Source: Isoetes taiwanensis (Eukaryota; Streptophyta; Lycopodiopsida; Isoetales; Isoetaceae). Taken from it: a stretch of 64,000 nt of DNA. The translations under genes and the position numbers were made by a program. The stretch spans positions 10,430,716 to 10,494,715 of the forward strand of contig JAJEKV010000027.1 in NCBI GenBank assembly GCA_021234155.1, in the 5' to 3' direction. Of the stretch, positions 10,430-20,241 are shown piece after piece (the stretch's first letter is position 1; each line of letters starts with the position of its first letter). Below the pieces are notes generated by a model. It did not search any database. It was not told where the DNA came from and was given only the letters and a program-made list of their open reading frames with translations.

Positions 10430-10896
10430 CTGTAACGTCGCAGGTCACGTCGTGTCGCATGCGACGTAATGTCAACGGTCACATGCCAGGTCACGTCGCT
10501 CGTTGGCAGTACACGTGGCAAAAATGTACTGACGTGTCATCCGTTCTGTGATGTCACGTGACGTCCATTGCGACGTCACGTCGCAAGCATCCACCTGGCG
10601 TGGCACCAATCGTCCACCTGGCGCAGACGTCCACCTGACGTGACAAATTTGCCAGGTCACGGGACGTCGCGTGCGACGTCACGTCGCAGACGGTGACACC
10701 TGTCATCCACCTGGCGCCGACGTCCACCTGGCGTGACAGATTTGCCAGGTCGCGACGTCAGACGTCGCAGTACATGTCGCATGCGACGTGTCCGCGACGT
10801 GTCGTCGCATTGACGTCGCATGGTCACGTGGTTTGCGACGTCATGTGACTTAGACATCGCAAACCCACGTCGCTAAATGTCCATTCTCTTGTTGTG
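10430..10896. repeat. CACTA right subterminal array and terminus
   Basis: Dense copies of ACGTCGC, GTCGCATGCGACGT and CCACCTGGCG in both orientations fill about 450 bp. They end in TTCTCTTGTTGTG, whose complement CACAACAAGAGA fits a CACTA-type terminal inverted repeat. Such subterminal arrays are the binding platform of the accessory transposon protein in known CACTA elements; here that is inferred. Confidence 0.7.
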
Positions 10897-10899
10897 ACC

Positions 10900-11210
10900 T
10901 TTGTAGTTCGAAGTTGTAGCAAGTCCTCAGCCAAAGGGTTGAACCTTGTCAATTGTATCATGATTGTATGAGTGTTGAAATTGCCAACTAGTATAACTTG
11001 TCCTTATCGTTTGTATCGTTCAATGCCAATATAAATATTGACATTTGAGTCCAGTCTATCCACATCTGAATGCATGTGATAAAAGCTTGAATCCATATGT
11101 GGGAAATAACTCGTGCGTGACCACAAATAAGGTATCTTAATGTGGCTCTATACCTATATCCACATGTAGCAATTGTGTCTATCAGTCTTGTGCAAAAAAA
11201 CTCAGGATGC
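10900..11210 (-). mobile_element. LINE endonuclease remnant (copy A)
   Basis: The minus strand reads, in broken frames, as part of an APE-type endonuclease: a YFPHMDSSFYHVHSDVDKL-like stretch and VGNFNT, corresponding to VGDFNAR of the better LINE at 57.6-61.2 kb. It is truncated at its right side by the CACTA terminus and is repeated in copy B. Confidence 0.65.
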
Positions 11211-11767
11211 CAAGGATGTCTTCTAGTAACAAGCTATTCTGCCATGATCCTGCTTGCCTATGCATTTATTAAATAAAGAATAGTGTTGAAAACCTGGGAG
11301 GTCTACTATTTTCCGACCAACATTTTTCCATCTTTACATAAGAAAATAAAATACATACCCTTGGCTATGAAGTTCAATTTGTCTCCTTTCGGCTATGGAA
11401 AACCTCTACAATTTAGACACAATAAGAAGGCACATTCATTATTTGGAAGTAAGGGCTAGTGCAACAGAAGCCTGACCCATAGGGCTAGTGCCAACAGAAC
11501 GAGTGTCAGCAAGGCTTGATCCATATACATTTCTTCTTCAAGATTGGAATTCAAAAAAATTGCACTTACTTCCATGTGAGCTAATTCGAGAACATGCAGT
11601 ATCTTGCCCTTTTAAGTAGTGGAGAGAATGTCTTTTAAATTGATTTCCTTTTTCCTAAAAAAATGAATCTCGCTTTCGATTTTCTTTTAGTGTTCATCTG
11701 ATCCAATTTTCCTACCTTCTATCCATTGTATCTACTGTAGTCTCTGTGGACGTTAATATTCAATCAA

Positions 11768-11942
<175 letters not shown>

Positions 11943-11951
11943 GTTTCTATT

Positions 11952-12036
11952 TGGCTGTTTGTCTGTCTGTGTCTGTCTGTTTGTTTGTCTGTTTGTTTGT
12001 TTGTTTGTTTGTTTGTTTGTCTGTCTGTCTGTTTGT
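11952..12036. repeat. (GTTT)n/(GTCT)n microsatellite
   Basis: Continues directly from the ATCT array as GTCT and GTTT units. Copy B has a shorter version at about 20740-20793. Confidence 0.9.
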
Positions 12037-12717
12037 CGTAATGACATAACAATGCATGCCTCCCTCATTCTTGCACTTGTACCAACACATGTTTTGCTAT
12101 GGAATGGTATTAAGTAATAGAATGTTCTCTCTTGTTTATTTTGGACCTCTTACTCATCTAGTATGGGCGTAGTTAAGTGTGCAGATATTTACTATGTATA
12201 GATAGAAGACCATGATGATACTCCACCTAGAAGTGGCTAGCCTTTGGAGTAATTTATTGCAGAAGATCCATGGAGTGTATAGTATATTTGTAATGAAGAT
12301 GCACATATTGCTTTGTACGACATGCCATTTTCCTTAAGTTCACATAGATTTTTATGAGACGATTATAAATAACTAGCATTTACATCAAGAATTGGAATAT
12401 GACAAGATCAATCAAAGAGCAAATTCATATTACCATACAATATAAACACCAGGAAGTCATAGCTTCCCTAGCATCAATTTTATTCTTGTTATTATGTTAT
12501 ATTCTTGTTAATGATATAGTCGAGATTTAAAACCACGGTAGAGCATTGAATCTCCTCGTGAACCTGCTAAAGAGCAAATTTACTACTTCCAATACACTTT
12601 CAAATACGTAATAAATAGATGATGGAACTATATAAGATTCGAGGACTGTGTCTAGCACCATTTTATTTGTTGTTATAATTACTAGCCTATATATGCTAGC
12701 AGAGATTACAAACCACA

Positions 12718-12972
12718 CTAGAAACAATTAACCCTCTCGCAAGGATTTTGACAATTACATCGCCCCCAATGGCAAGTGCCACCTGAACATCTATAGCAAC
12801 TCCCAGTGACGCTTGACTTATGGCAAGATTGGCAAAATTCAGAACAAGATGGAAGCCTTGGGTCTATACAAGCATTGCCTTCTAAGCAATCCCCAGCTTG
12901 TGCTAACATTGTAGCAAAGGCAAAAGTGAGAACAAGAAGAACAAGAAAGACTTGAAGTGATTTGCTAGCCAT
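12718..12972 (-). CDS. Secreted 12-cysteine peptide, copy A
   Basis: 84 residues starting MASKSLQVF. Residues 1-26 are a clear signal peptide (LVLLVLTFAFATMLAQA) with cleavage expected before GDC. The mature ~58 residues hold 12 cysteines, with SCSEFCQSCHKS, C-x2-C-x4-C-x4-C-x-C and C-x4-C spacing, enough for six disulfides. This is a secreted cysteine-rich peptide; I cannot place it in a named defensin, snakin or Bowman-Birk family. I chose the second Met because copy B starts there and a TATA box (TATATAAG, 13011-13018) lies about 40 bp upstream of it. An extra in-frame Met 12 codons earlier falls almost at that TATA box. Confidence 0.85.
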   Translation of the reverse strand: MASKSLQVFLVLLVLTFAFATMLAQAGDCLEGNACIDPRLPSCSEFCQSCHKSSVTGSCYRCSGGTCHWGRCNCQNPCERVNCF

Positions 12973-13010
12973 TGTTTTGAGATAGATAGGCTTGCCCTTA
13001 CTATGCACTT

Positions 13011-13020
13011 CTTATATACC
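13011..13020 (-). promoter_or_regulatory. TATA box of peptide gene A
   Basis: Minus strand GGTATATAAG, about 40 bp upstream of the peptide start. It is conserved at 21775-21784 (copy B) and about 25801-25810 (copy C). Confidence 0.6.
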
Positions 13021-13082
13021 ACTTGAATGGCGGCCCCAGAAGATAAAATTTTACGACTTTTTGGCCTCGTAAAGAAGATGGG

Positions 13083-13384
13083 TTTAAAGCCCGATGATGG
13101 GTGGATGGCCTCCTGGCAGCGATCTTGCACTCTCAGGAGGGATGAACTCCAATTCTATATGATCTTTGGCATCGTATACAAGCAGGGGATGTCACAGGCT
13201 CCTGTGCACCTTGATCCAGCTATGCAGCATGAGGAAAGGGAGGCAAAGTTTGCTCCCCTGTTTCTATATTGATGGGAAAAAAATAAGGTTCCTTTTCCCA
13301 TTTCATCCCGTGACCTGCTTCTGGCTATGTCGGTCGCAGGATCCTACTCGTTGAACCGGAAAAGCACGGTGTTCATAAAGGTCT
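13083..13384. other. Spacer with no gene seen
   Basis: About 300 bp between the duplication edge and the TRIM element. Open frames of 62-81 codons exist, but I see no motif, homologous copy or promoter to support them. Confidence 0.5.
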
Positions 13385-13527
13385 TGATATGATTTGGGGC
13401 CCATGGGAGACCACTCGAGAGGATCTTGAGGAGGCGGCGCCTAATTATCACATATAGAGGGTCAAATCTCAACATCTAGACGCTTTTGCCCAGTTGGTTT
13501 GGGCACGATAATTAAGGTGTCATATCA
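13385..13527 (+). repeat. TRIM 5' LTR
   Basis: 143 bp, TG...CA ends. Slightly diverged from the 3' copy. Confidence 0.88.
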
Positions 13528-13775
13528 TTTAGTATCAGAGCCAAGTCTTGAGTTCAAGTCTCCATGGGAGCATCCTAATTGGTAAATTGCCCCATATTCA
13601 AGTCTCCATGGGAGCATCCTAATTGGTTAATTGCCCCATAGGTGAAGGATGTAAGTCCCATATGCTATATGCTCGAGGGCGAGCATTCCAAGGAGGGGAA
13701 GAAATTGATATGGTTTGGGACCCATGATGTAAGTATCATATGCTTGGGGCGAGCATTTGGAGGAGGGGGAGGAAT

Positions 13776-13918
13776 TGATATGGTTTGGGACCCATAGGAG
13801 ATCACTCGAGAGAATCTTGGGGAGGCGGCACGTAATTGTTACATATAGAGGGTCAAACTTCAACATCTAGATGCTTTTGCCCAGTTGGTTGGGGCACGAT
13901 AATTAAGGTGTCGTATCA
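13776..13918 (+). repeat. TRIM 3' LTR
   Basis: 143 bp, TG...CA ends, directly preceded by the polypurine tract. A partial extra copy of the LTR start (TTGATATGGTTTGGGACCCAT) sits at about 13706 in the interior. Confidence 0.88.
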
Positions 13919-14469
13919 AGTCTCCTAGTGCGTCTTCTCTCAAAACTTGTTTTGCTGCACTCAAAAGGACTATGACAAGTTTGTCAGCTTATTGCTCTAA
14001 AGTAGAAAGCTACATAATTCGTAATAACTCCTCTATTAGTAGCTGAGCAAGTCTCTACATGATCATAATCCAACCGAAAGTGAGGCATACAAGAAGTGGC
14101 TTGACATTATTGGCTGCCAATATAAAAAAGAGGGGTCGATGATCAGAATCCACCTCCTCATCCCTACTATATATTCCCACTTGCACATGTGTAAGATGAT
14201 AAAGATCCTACTCGACTACGAGCACATAATCTACCATGTTGAATCTCCCACTCTGATTCTCCTATCGACAATTGTAGAAGGAGGAGGATGGCCATTGTGA
14301 GAGGCCATTGCAGATAATCAGGTAAATATATTGCACATTTGAAGCAATTGTCTTCCGAATCATGTGACAGGATCACTTTCATTAGCTGATGTGCATGACT
14401 AAAGCACCTTTGTAGTTCGAAGTTGTAGCAAGTCCTCAGCCAAAGGGTTGAACCTTGTCAATTGTATCA
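13919..14469 (-). mobile_element. LINE endonuclease remnant, interrupted by the Helitron
   Basis: Sequence resembles 17280-17640 of the LINE inside the Helitron: the blocks around CCTCATCCCTACTA...GTTCCCAC and AGCACATARTCYACCA recur. It continues after the Helitron at 19547. It is a decayed minus-strand LINE endonuclease region with no long frame. Confidence 0.55.
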
Positions 14470-14490
14470 TCTTCTTATATTATAATGTTA
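14470..14490 (+). other. Helitron 5' terminus
   Basis: TC dinucleotide start, host A immediately before. Defined by alignment to the empty site in copy A. Confidence 0.88.
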
Positions 14491-14635
14491 TAGCGTGTGT
14501 CTTCAATGGAGCCCTAGATCGGACGATCAAGGATTTGATTGACCAACGGTGGAGATGATATGTGCGTGTCTTCAACTAAAGTTTCATCTTGACCATAGCT
14601 CCAATATGATTCACTCAATCCGACAGTCGAACGAT

Positions 14636-14718
14636 GAAAGGGAAAAGGGAAAAAGGAAAAGGGGAAGGGAAAAGGAGAGAAGAAAAAGGAAAAGTGAAAA
14701 TAGAATAGAATAGAATAG
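14636..14718. repeat. Homopurine tract, left part, with LINE tail
   Basis: GGGAAAAGGGAAAAAGG-type purine DNA ending in an AGAAT tandem that is the tail of the minus-strand LINE. It probably was continuous with 17941-19480 before that LINE inserted; AAGGAGAGA occurs on both sides and may be the target duplication. Confidence 0.7.
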
Positions 14719-16111
14719 TTTTTTTATCGTCCACTGAGACCAATCGGCCTATGGGACCCAGAAGGAGCGCAGCAAACTTATTACTGTCCGGGTTAAAAAA
14801 CCCCCGCCCCGAAGGGTTTTCGAGGGAAAAACCGTGGCAGTAATAAGAATGCTGTCAAACTGTACAAGTATACATCATCATGAAATAAATGTGTATGTAC
14901 ATGTCAAGTGCGTGCCCGAGGACATAGCTGATCTCGCATGTCCATGACCTCCTGAAGGTATGATCCTAGCATCCGTACGGATGCCGTGCTCAATGTCACA
15001 TGTAGCGGCTGGCGGCCCGACCAACTCAAAGATAGCGCCGTCGGATTTGATCATATCTTTGGGCAACTTTGAAGGGTATGAGATTCATCCTCAATGACTC
15101 CCATTTGGCGGCATTGATGAGCCCGGGCCCTGACGTGGCTCACCAATCCATCTGCTGCCTCAATTCAAGATGATGTGCCCCGTGCGCGAATGGAGGCAAT
15201 GAGTCTCAAGTCTTTTCATGGGCAAGTGGGTGCGCAGGTAGCATTGCGGGCCTCGTTCCAATGTGGGATTTATGTGGCGCCGGTAGTATGTTGTCTTGAC
15301 CTGTTCAAGGGCGCATCCCAAAAGCTTGCCGATGAAGCAAGCGCCAAGATATTGCCTCAAGCTATGGCGACCGCCTCTGTTTGCACATGTATGCACCTAT
15401 GCTCCCCGCACATTCCATCTAGCCATCCATTGAGCTCTCTTTTCCCTCCAAAGAAGCCTTGAGGCGTTGTGGCCCCATTGCCATGATATAAACTAGTTTT
15501 GGGAGACGAGCATCGTCCCATGTTGACCACCTTCCTAAAAAATAGACAATGTGGCGATCAAGGGCCGCCCTCCGAAGAGGCAAGAATCCTGCTTTCTGCA
15601 AAGTATAATTTGATATGGGACCGTGGACTTCACCCCTAGTGCTCGTACCAAGAAGGCTTTCACACCTGCTCCCAAGTCATTCCAAGTAGCGAGGGATACT
15701 ACTGGGCCCCATACTTCAACCCCGTATAAAAGGACAGCTCCACTAAGACTTTGAACAGGTGTGGTGATGGGTCCAATCATACAACTCCTCCTCTATGACT
15801 ATTGTTTTGCATTGCATATAGTGCTTTCCAGCCCGCCGTAACTTCGTAGCCCGTATGGATGTGTCCCAAAGCATAGTAGACGGAAACTCCACTCCCAAAT
15901 ATTTGTATGTGGATGCTACTTCCACATTCCCCCCTCGATAATCGGAAGGAGGGGATCCTACCGGTACCGTGGAAGATGATATGAAAAACCACCATAGTCT
16001 TGGCCAAGTTGACGCCAAGATATCGGGCCGCTAAAATGTGTCCAGGGCATCGAGATGTCGCTTGCATGTCTGCTGGTGTGTAAGCTAGAGGTCCACATCA
16101 TCAAAGATATA

Positions 16112-16456
16112 TTAACCGCTTGATGATCCGGTAGAGAAGGTGAGCCCCGCCGCCCCATTATCGCCAAAGCCGCTCTCCAATTGATCAATGTAAAGCCCAA
16201 ATAATGTTGGGGAGAGAGGGCATCCCCGGGCGAACCCCGATACTACTATCAAATGGTTGGCTTGTTTGTTTGGCCGAACCGAGCATCTTTCATAAAGCCC
16301 AGCATTAATCGCATTGTGCAAATCTATCGAACCCCCAAATGCCGCATCTTGCCCATAGTTTTTCCCGAGGCACGCTGTCAAATGCCTTTGCAAAATCCAC
16401 GGCAACAATATAGATCCCGACGGGCGGTTCCTCCCGCCTTTCAACCGAGCTCGCAA
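16112..16456 (-). pseudogene. LINE reverse transcriptase fragment
   Basis: Contains the RT motif GCPLSPTLFGLYIDQLE and preceding palm residues. The catalytic Y-A-D-D block that should follow is out of frame or lost. Non-functional remnant. Confidence 0.8.
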
Positions 16457-17265
16457 TGTGAAGATGTGGTCAATGGTTGAGTGTCTGGTTCGAATCCCGC
16501 CGGGTGAGGGCCCAGATCTCTTTGCCGCCGCCCGGCCTTCAAATCGCCGCCGAGAATCCCAACAAGCAATTTTGCAAACACCGAACCGACCATGATTGTT
16601 CGGTGGTGGCGGGCAGTCGCGGGGTCACCGCCTTATAGATGGGAACAACTCGCTATTGGTCCACCGCACGGGAAGCCTTCCCGTAATGCCTTGTTGAACA
16701 AGGCGCCCCCGCCTACTTAAGCAATTCCCGCACCGCATGCCATCCAGGTCCGGGCTTTCCCATTGGCAAGACGCCGTAAGCCTTGTTCCACGCCCTCGAA
16801 TCTGCGGATTTCCAAGACCGGGCCTTCTTGCGGGGGTAATGCCGCATGTGCACCCCCGAGGGTCGTATAGTCAAGCAAGTATTGCCTCCACCGCCGGGAG
16901 TGATGTTCCCCGTGGGCTGATCGGCTTTCTAAGAACCCTTCGCCCGAAGGTCCTAGGGTGACGCGTCCGTGAGATAAAACATTTCCCTTTGATGTGATGC
17001 AATGTACCCGCTTTCTTAGCTTTAAGGAAGACGCAGCATCGGCTGTCGACCGCAAGTGGGCGAAAAGCGGTCCGTGACTTGGCGAAGCCGGCTTTGTGTT
17101 CCTTTGCACTCCGTGATCAAACCATTGATTACGTGGGAAGGTTGTGTTCCCGAGGTCCGTCATGCGCGCTTATCCCAAAGCATCTCTCCGGGCCAGTAGC
17201 CCCTAAGCACATCGGCCCGGCCGGCTCTGCTGCTCTAGTGTAGGATATTGCAAAATTTCTGCCAG

Positions 17266-17940
17266 TCATCTATAAGCATCTGGGCATAAGCCCCGCATGT
17301 TCATAATCCAATCGCACTGAGGCATGTGAGGAGCCGTGGGCACGGGGGTTCGCGACGACCGCCAAGCCAACTTCAAGTAAAGTGGTAAGTGGTCCGAGTC
17401 CATCTCTTCATCCCTATTAGTTGTTCCCACTGAAGTGCTTGACGACATGCATATCCCCTTTCGGGCACCAGCACATAGTCCACCACACTAGATCCTCCCC
17501 CTGGTTTTCCCGCTCTACAAGTGCTCTTAAGCGTGGACGGCCACCGCCGATCCATTGCAGATACCGTGTCAAAGATACCACAGAGCAAAAGCAATTGTCT
17601 ACCATAGCGTGCAGACCTCGATTGTCATCCGATGTCCGTGGGCAAAGCCGCTCGCAGGACGCAACACCGCAATATATCATCGAAGAAGGGATCAAATCTC
17701 ATGGGTTGTTCTACCCCTGCGGCGCATTGAAGTCTCCAAGGATGACATCACCCCAACCGCTTATGCCGGCCAGATGTCAACATATAGATCGATATAGGGG
17801 TCCAGCCTATCCACATCCGAGTGGGTGTGATAGAAGTTGCTTTCTGCATGTGGAAAGTAGCAGGCTGCCACAAAGAGGGGTCTGCTACTGCAGTTTTGCA
17901 CACGCACCCACAAGTACCGGCTGTGCTTGTCTGTCTTGAA
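17266..17940 (-). pseudogene. LINE APE-endonuclease fragment
   Basis: Overlapping broken frames carry VDYVLVPERG and EEMDSDHLPL (cf. VVDYLLSTD and SDHAPLLF in the 57-kb LINE) and VAACYFPHAESNFYHTHSDV upstream. No intact catalytic domain remains. Confidence 0.7.
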
Positions 17941-19480
17941 CAAGGAGAGAAAGGACAAAAGGAAAAAAGGAAAAGGGAACAGGGAAAAGGAGAAATAAGA
18001 ATATGAAAAAATAAAAAACGGAAAAGGAAAAATAGAAAACAAAAAAGGGGAAGAAGGAAAAGGAACAAAGAAGGGCAAGGAAGGAGAAAAAAAAGAGAAG
18101 GAGAAAAGGGAAAAAGGGAAGATAAAATGACCGATGGCCTCAATCCAATAGTCAAAAAGGGAAAAGGAAAAAGGAAAAGGGAAAGGGAAAAAAGGAAGAT
18201 GGAAATAAAGATAAAGAGTAACAAAAACAAGAAAAAAAAATGGAAAAGGAAAAAAAGAAAAAAAGGAAAGAGGGAAAAGGAAAAAAGAAGGAAAGAAGGA
18301 AAAAGGTAAAAAGGGTAAAAGTGAAAAAGAAATGAAGTGAAAAGAAGTAAAGGAAAAAAAAAACTAGGAGGGACGAAAAAGGAATTAGAAAGGATGAAAA
18401 AGGAAAGATGGGAAAATGAAAGGAAAAGGAAATAGAAAAGGGGACAGAAAAGGAGAGGTAAAAGGGCACCGGGAAAAGGGTAAGAAAGTAAGGTGGGAAA
18501 AGGGGAAAAGGAGAAAACGTTAAGGGAAAATAAGAAAAGGTGGGAAGAAGGGGACAAACAAAGCGCATGGGAAAAGTGAAATGGAAAGGAAAAAGAAAAA
18601 GAGGGAGGAAAGGGGCAAAAGAGAATCTGGGAAAAGGGCACGAGGAAAAGGCTAAAAGGGAAAGGGCGTGGAAAAAATGGGAAGAGAGAAAGGGTGAAGA
18701 AAGAGGAAAAGGGAAGCAAAAAGAGCATCTAGAAAAATGGTGAGGAAAAAGATGGAACAGAAAAGGAGGAAGGGGAAAAGGGCATGGGACAAAAGGGAGG
18801 AAGAAAAGGGTGAGTAAAGGGGAAAAAGAAAGGGAAAAAGAGCATGGGAAAGGGAAAAGTAACAAGAAAAACAGGAAAGGAGAAATTGGAAAGGCAAAAC
18901 GGAGGATGGGAAAAGAAGCAAAGAGGCACATAAAAAAAGTTGAGAAAAGGGAATAGAAAGAGGCATATGAAAAGGGAAAGGGAAAGCGAAAGGGAAAGGG
19001 AAAATGAAAAGGAAGCGGGAAGGGAAAGGAAAGGGAAAAAGGGCACGGGGAAAAGCGAAAGGGTGGGGAAAGGATGAAAAGGGAATGTAAAGTTGAAAGG
19101 ACAAGGGAAGCAGAAAAGGGAATGTAAAGTTGAAAAAGGGCACGAAGAAAAGGGGAGAGGGAAATGGGAAAAGAGATGGAAAAAAGGGCACGTGATCAAG
19201 AGGAAGAGGGTGGGGAAAGGAAGAAAAAGGGCACATAAAAAGGTGGGCAAAAGAGAACGAAAAAAAATGCATGGGAAACGGGAAAGAGAAAAAGAATAGG
19301 AAAAGGAAAAGGAAGGGAAAAAACAAAAGGAAAAATAGAAAGAGCTGGGGAAAGATAAAAAAAGAAAGGAAAAAAGCCCATCAGAAAAAAAGAGAAAGGG
19401 AAAAAGGGGAAGGGGAAAGGGAAGGTAAAGGGAGGGAGGGATTAAAAAAAGAAAAAAAGAGAGAATGAAAAAAATGGTAG
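17941..19480. repeat. 1.5-kb homopurine tract
   Basis: Nearly every base on the plus strand is A or G, in units such as GGGAAAAGG and GGGCACGAGGAAAAG, with sparse interruptions. The long minus-strand frames across it (Phe/Pro/Ser/Leu-rich, up to 326 codons) are translations of a pyrimidine tract, not genes. Such tracts can form triplex DNA. It lies in the right part of the Helitron. Confidence 0.95.
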
Positions 19481-19519
19481 AATGAATAGGTTTTTGTCCG
19501 CACAGATTCCTAATTTATT

Positions 19520-19546
19520 CCCAGCAACGCTGGGCACCATTACTAG
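19520..19546 (+). other. Helitron 3' hairpin and CTAG end
   Basis: CCCAGC-AAC-GCTGGG hairpin, then eight bases (CACCATTA) and CTAG, followed by host T. Nearly identical to 39365-39392. Confidence 0.92.
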
Positions 19547-19793
19547 TGATTGTATGAGTGTTGAAATTGCCAACTAGCATAACTTGTCCTAATCGTTTGT
19601 ATTGTTCAATGCCAATATATATATTGACATTTGAGTCCAGTTTATCCACATCTGAATGCACGTGATAAAAGCTTGAATCCATATGTGGGAAATAACTCGT
19701 GCGTGACCACAAATAAGGTATCTTAATGTGGCTCTATACCTATATCCACATGTAGCAATTGTGTCTATCAGTCTTGTGCAAGAAAACTCAAGA
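19547..19793 (-). mobile_element. LINE endonuclease remnant (copy B, right half)
   Basis: Continuation of the LINE piece at 13919-14469, displaced by the Helitron. Minus strand frame 19515-19712 reads YFPHMDSSFYHVHSDVDKL then VGNFNTHT. Confidence 0.65.
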
Positions 19794-19804
19794 TGCCAAG
19801 GATG

Positions 19805-19975
19805 TTTTTGTTGAAGGACGTCAGACTTTATTCAATCAAAGAGTCAAATACAAGTATAAATGCAGAGACAGGAATAAAATCTCAGCGGATAAGTGGAGAC
19901 CCACCGAGTGAAGCAACCTGCCTAAGCATAAGAGTGCACATCCAAAAACTCCTCAAAAATCAATCGCCTCTTGCG
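19805..19975 (-). mobile_element. 171-bp retrocopy or SINE-like insertion
   Basis: Present in copy B only and flanked by an 11-bp direct repeat TGCCAAGGATG (19794-19804 and 19976-19986) that is single in copy A (11208-11218). Read on the minus strand it ends in AATAAAG, then about 20 bases, then a short A run. This looks like the 3' end of a reverse-transcribed RNA inserted by LINE machinery. I do not recognise the source and saw no clear pol III A/B boxes. Confidence 0.85.
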
Positions 19976-20041
19976 TGCCAAGGATGTCTTCTAGTAACAA
20001 GCTATTCTGCCATGATCCTACTTGCCTATGCATTTATTAAA

Positions 20042-20241
20042 GGGAAAAACTACAATATACCCCTAACTTTTTGCAAAATTCATGAAATGCCCCTAACTTT
20101 TAGAAAATTCATGAAATGCCCCTAATGTATAGGTTTTTAGGGGCATCTTGTGAATTTTTAGGGGCATTTTGTGAATTTTTAGAAAGTTAGGGGTATACTG
20201 TGAATTTTGCAAAAAGTTAGGGGTATTTTGTAGTTTTCCCC
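20042..20241. mobile_element. 200-bp MITE with 9-bp target duplication
   Basis: Terminal inverted repeats of roughly 40 bp or more begin GGGAAAAACTACAA and end TTGTAGTTTTCCCC, with internal CCCCTAACTTTT repeats. Flanked by TTTATTAAA on both sides (20033-20041 and 20242-20250); copy A has the single site at 11265-11273. A 9-bp duplication suggests the Mutator superfamily. Strongly self-complementary and non-coding. Confidence 0.93.

Larger units (their letters stand above)
641..10896 (-). mobile_element. CACTA (En/Spm) DNA transposon, left end unresolved
   Basis: On the minus strand the transposase modules lie in the standard order: transposase-associated domain, acidic linker, tnp2, DUF4218, then DUF4216. 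The right terminus is read on the minus strand as CACAACAAGAGA, ending at 10896 and followed by ACC. The same flank, with ACC directly preceding TTTGTAGTTCGAAG, occurs without a transposon at 14406, which fixes the boundary and suggests a 3-bp target duplication as usual for CACTA. I could not find the matching left terminus; it may lie before the window, so the start given is only the first motif cluster. Confidence 0.75.
13385..13918 (+). mobile_element. TRIM miniature LTR retrotransposon
   Basis: Two 143-bp direct repeats (13385-13527 and 13776-13918) begin TGATATG and end TATCA. The first is followed by TAGTATCAGAGCC (13530-13542), a match to the tRNA-iMet primer-binding site of plant LTR elements. 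The second is preceded by the purine tract GGAGGAGGGGGAGGAAT. Flanks are GGTCT and AGTCT, a 5-bp target duplication with one mismatch. The 248-bp interior has no coding capacity and contains a duplicated CAAGTCTCCATGGGAGCATC block. This is the standard structure of a terminal-repeat retrotransposon in miniature, mobilised by other elements. Confidence 0.9.
14719..17940 (-). mobile_element. Decayed LINE inside the Helitron
   Basis: Minus-strand non-LTR retrotransposon. Order from 17940 downward: endonuclease pieces (17266-17940, with SSVVDYVLV and a DHLPL end), then a divergent middle, then reverse transcriptase pieces (16112-16456 with FARGCPLSPTLFGLYIDQLE; 15743-16067; 15535-15780 with LYGVEVWGPVVSLATW). 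The 3' end has GACCAATCGG...TTTATCGTCC and an AGAAT tail at 14698-14718. Stops and frameshifts are frequent. It is the same family as the LINE at 57565-61212 but much more GC-rich. Confidence 0.85.
14470..19546 (+). mobile_element. Helitron, 5,077 bp
   Basis: Begins TCTTCTTATATTATAATG after host ...GTATCA and ends CTAG (19543-19546) before host TGATTG. A hairpin (CCCAGC/GCTGGG, 19520-19534) sits 8 bp before the CTAG. Copy A reads GTATCATGATTG at the same point, so the element inserted exactly between A and T without target duplication, which is the Helitron hallmark. No Rep/helicase gene is present, so it is non-autonomous. Its cargo is a decayed LINE and long homopurine DNA. The same 3' terminus occurs at 39364-39392. 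Confidence 0.93.

Noticed and set aside
12903-13008. Longer start for the peptide gene A (MHSKGKPIYLKT)
   Set aside because: The extension is absent in copy B and begins almost at the TATA box; the Met before ASKSLQVF gives a normal signal peptide.
17748-19326. Long minus-strand frames (173-326 codons) rich in Phe, Pro, Ser and Leu
   Set aside because: They are translations of a pyrimidine strand opposite the homopurine tract; open in several frames at once, no motif.
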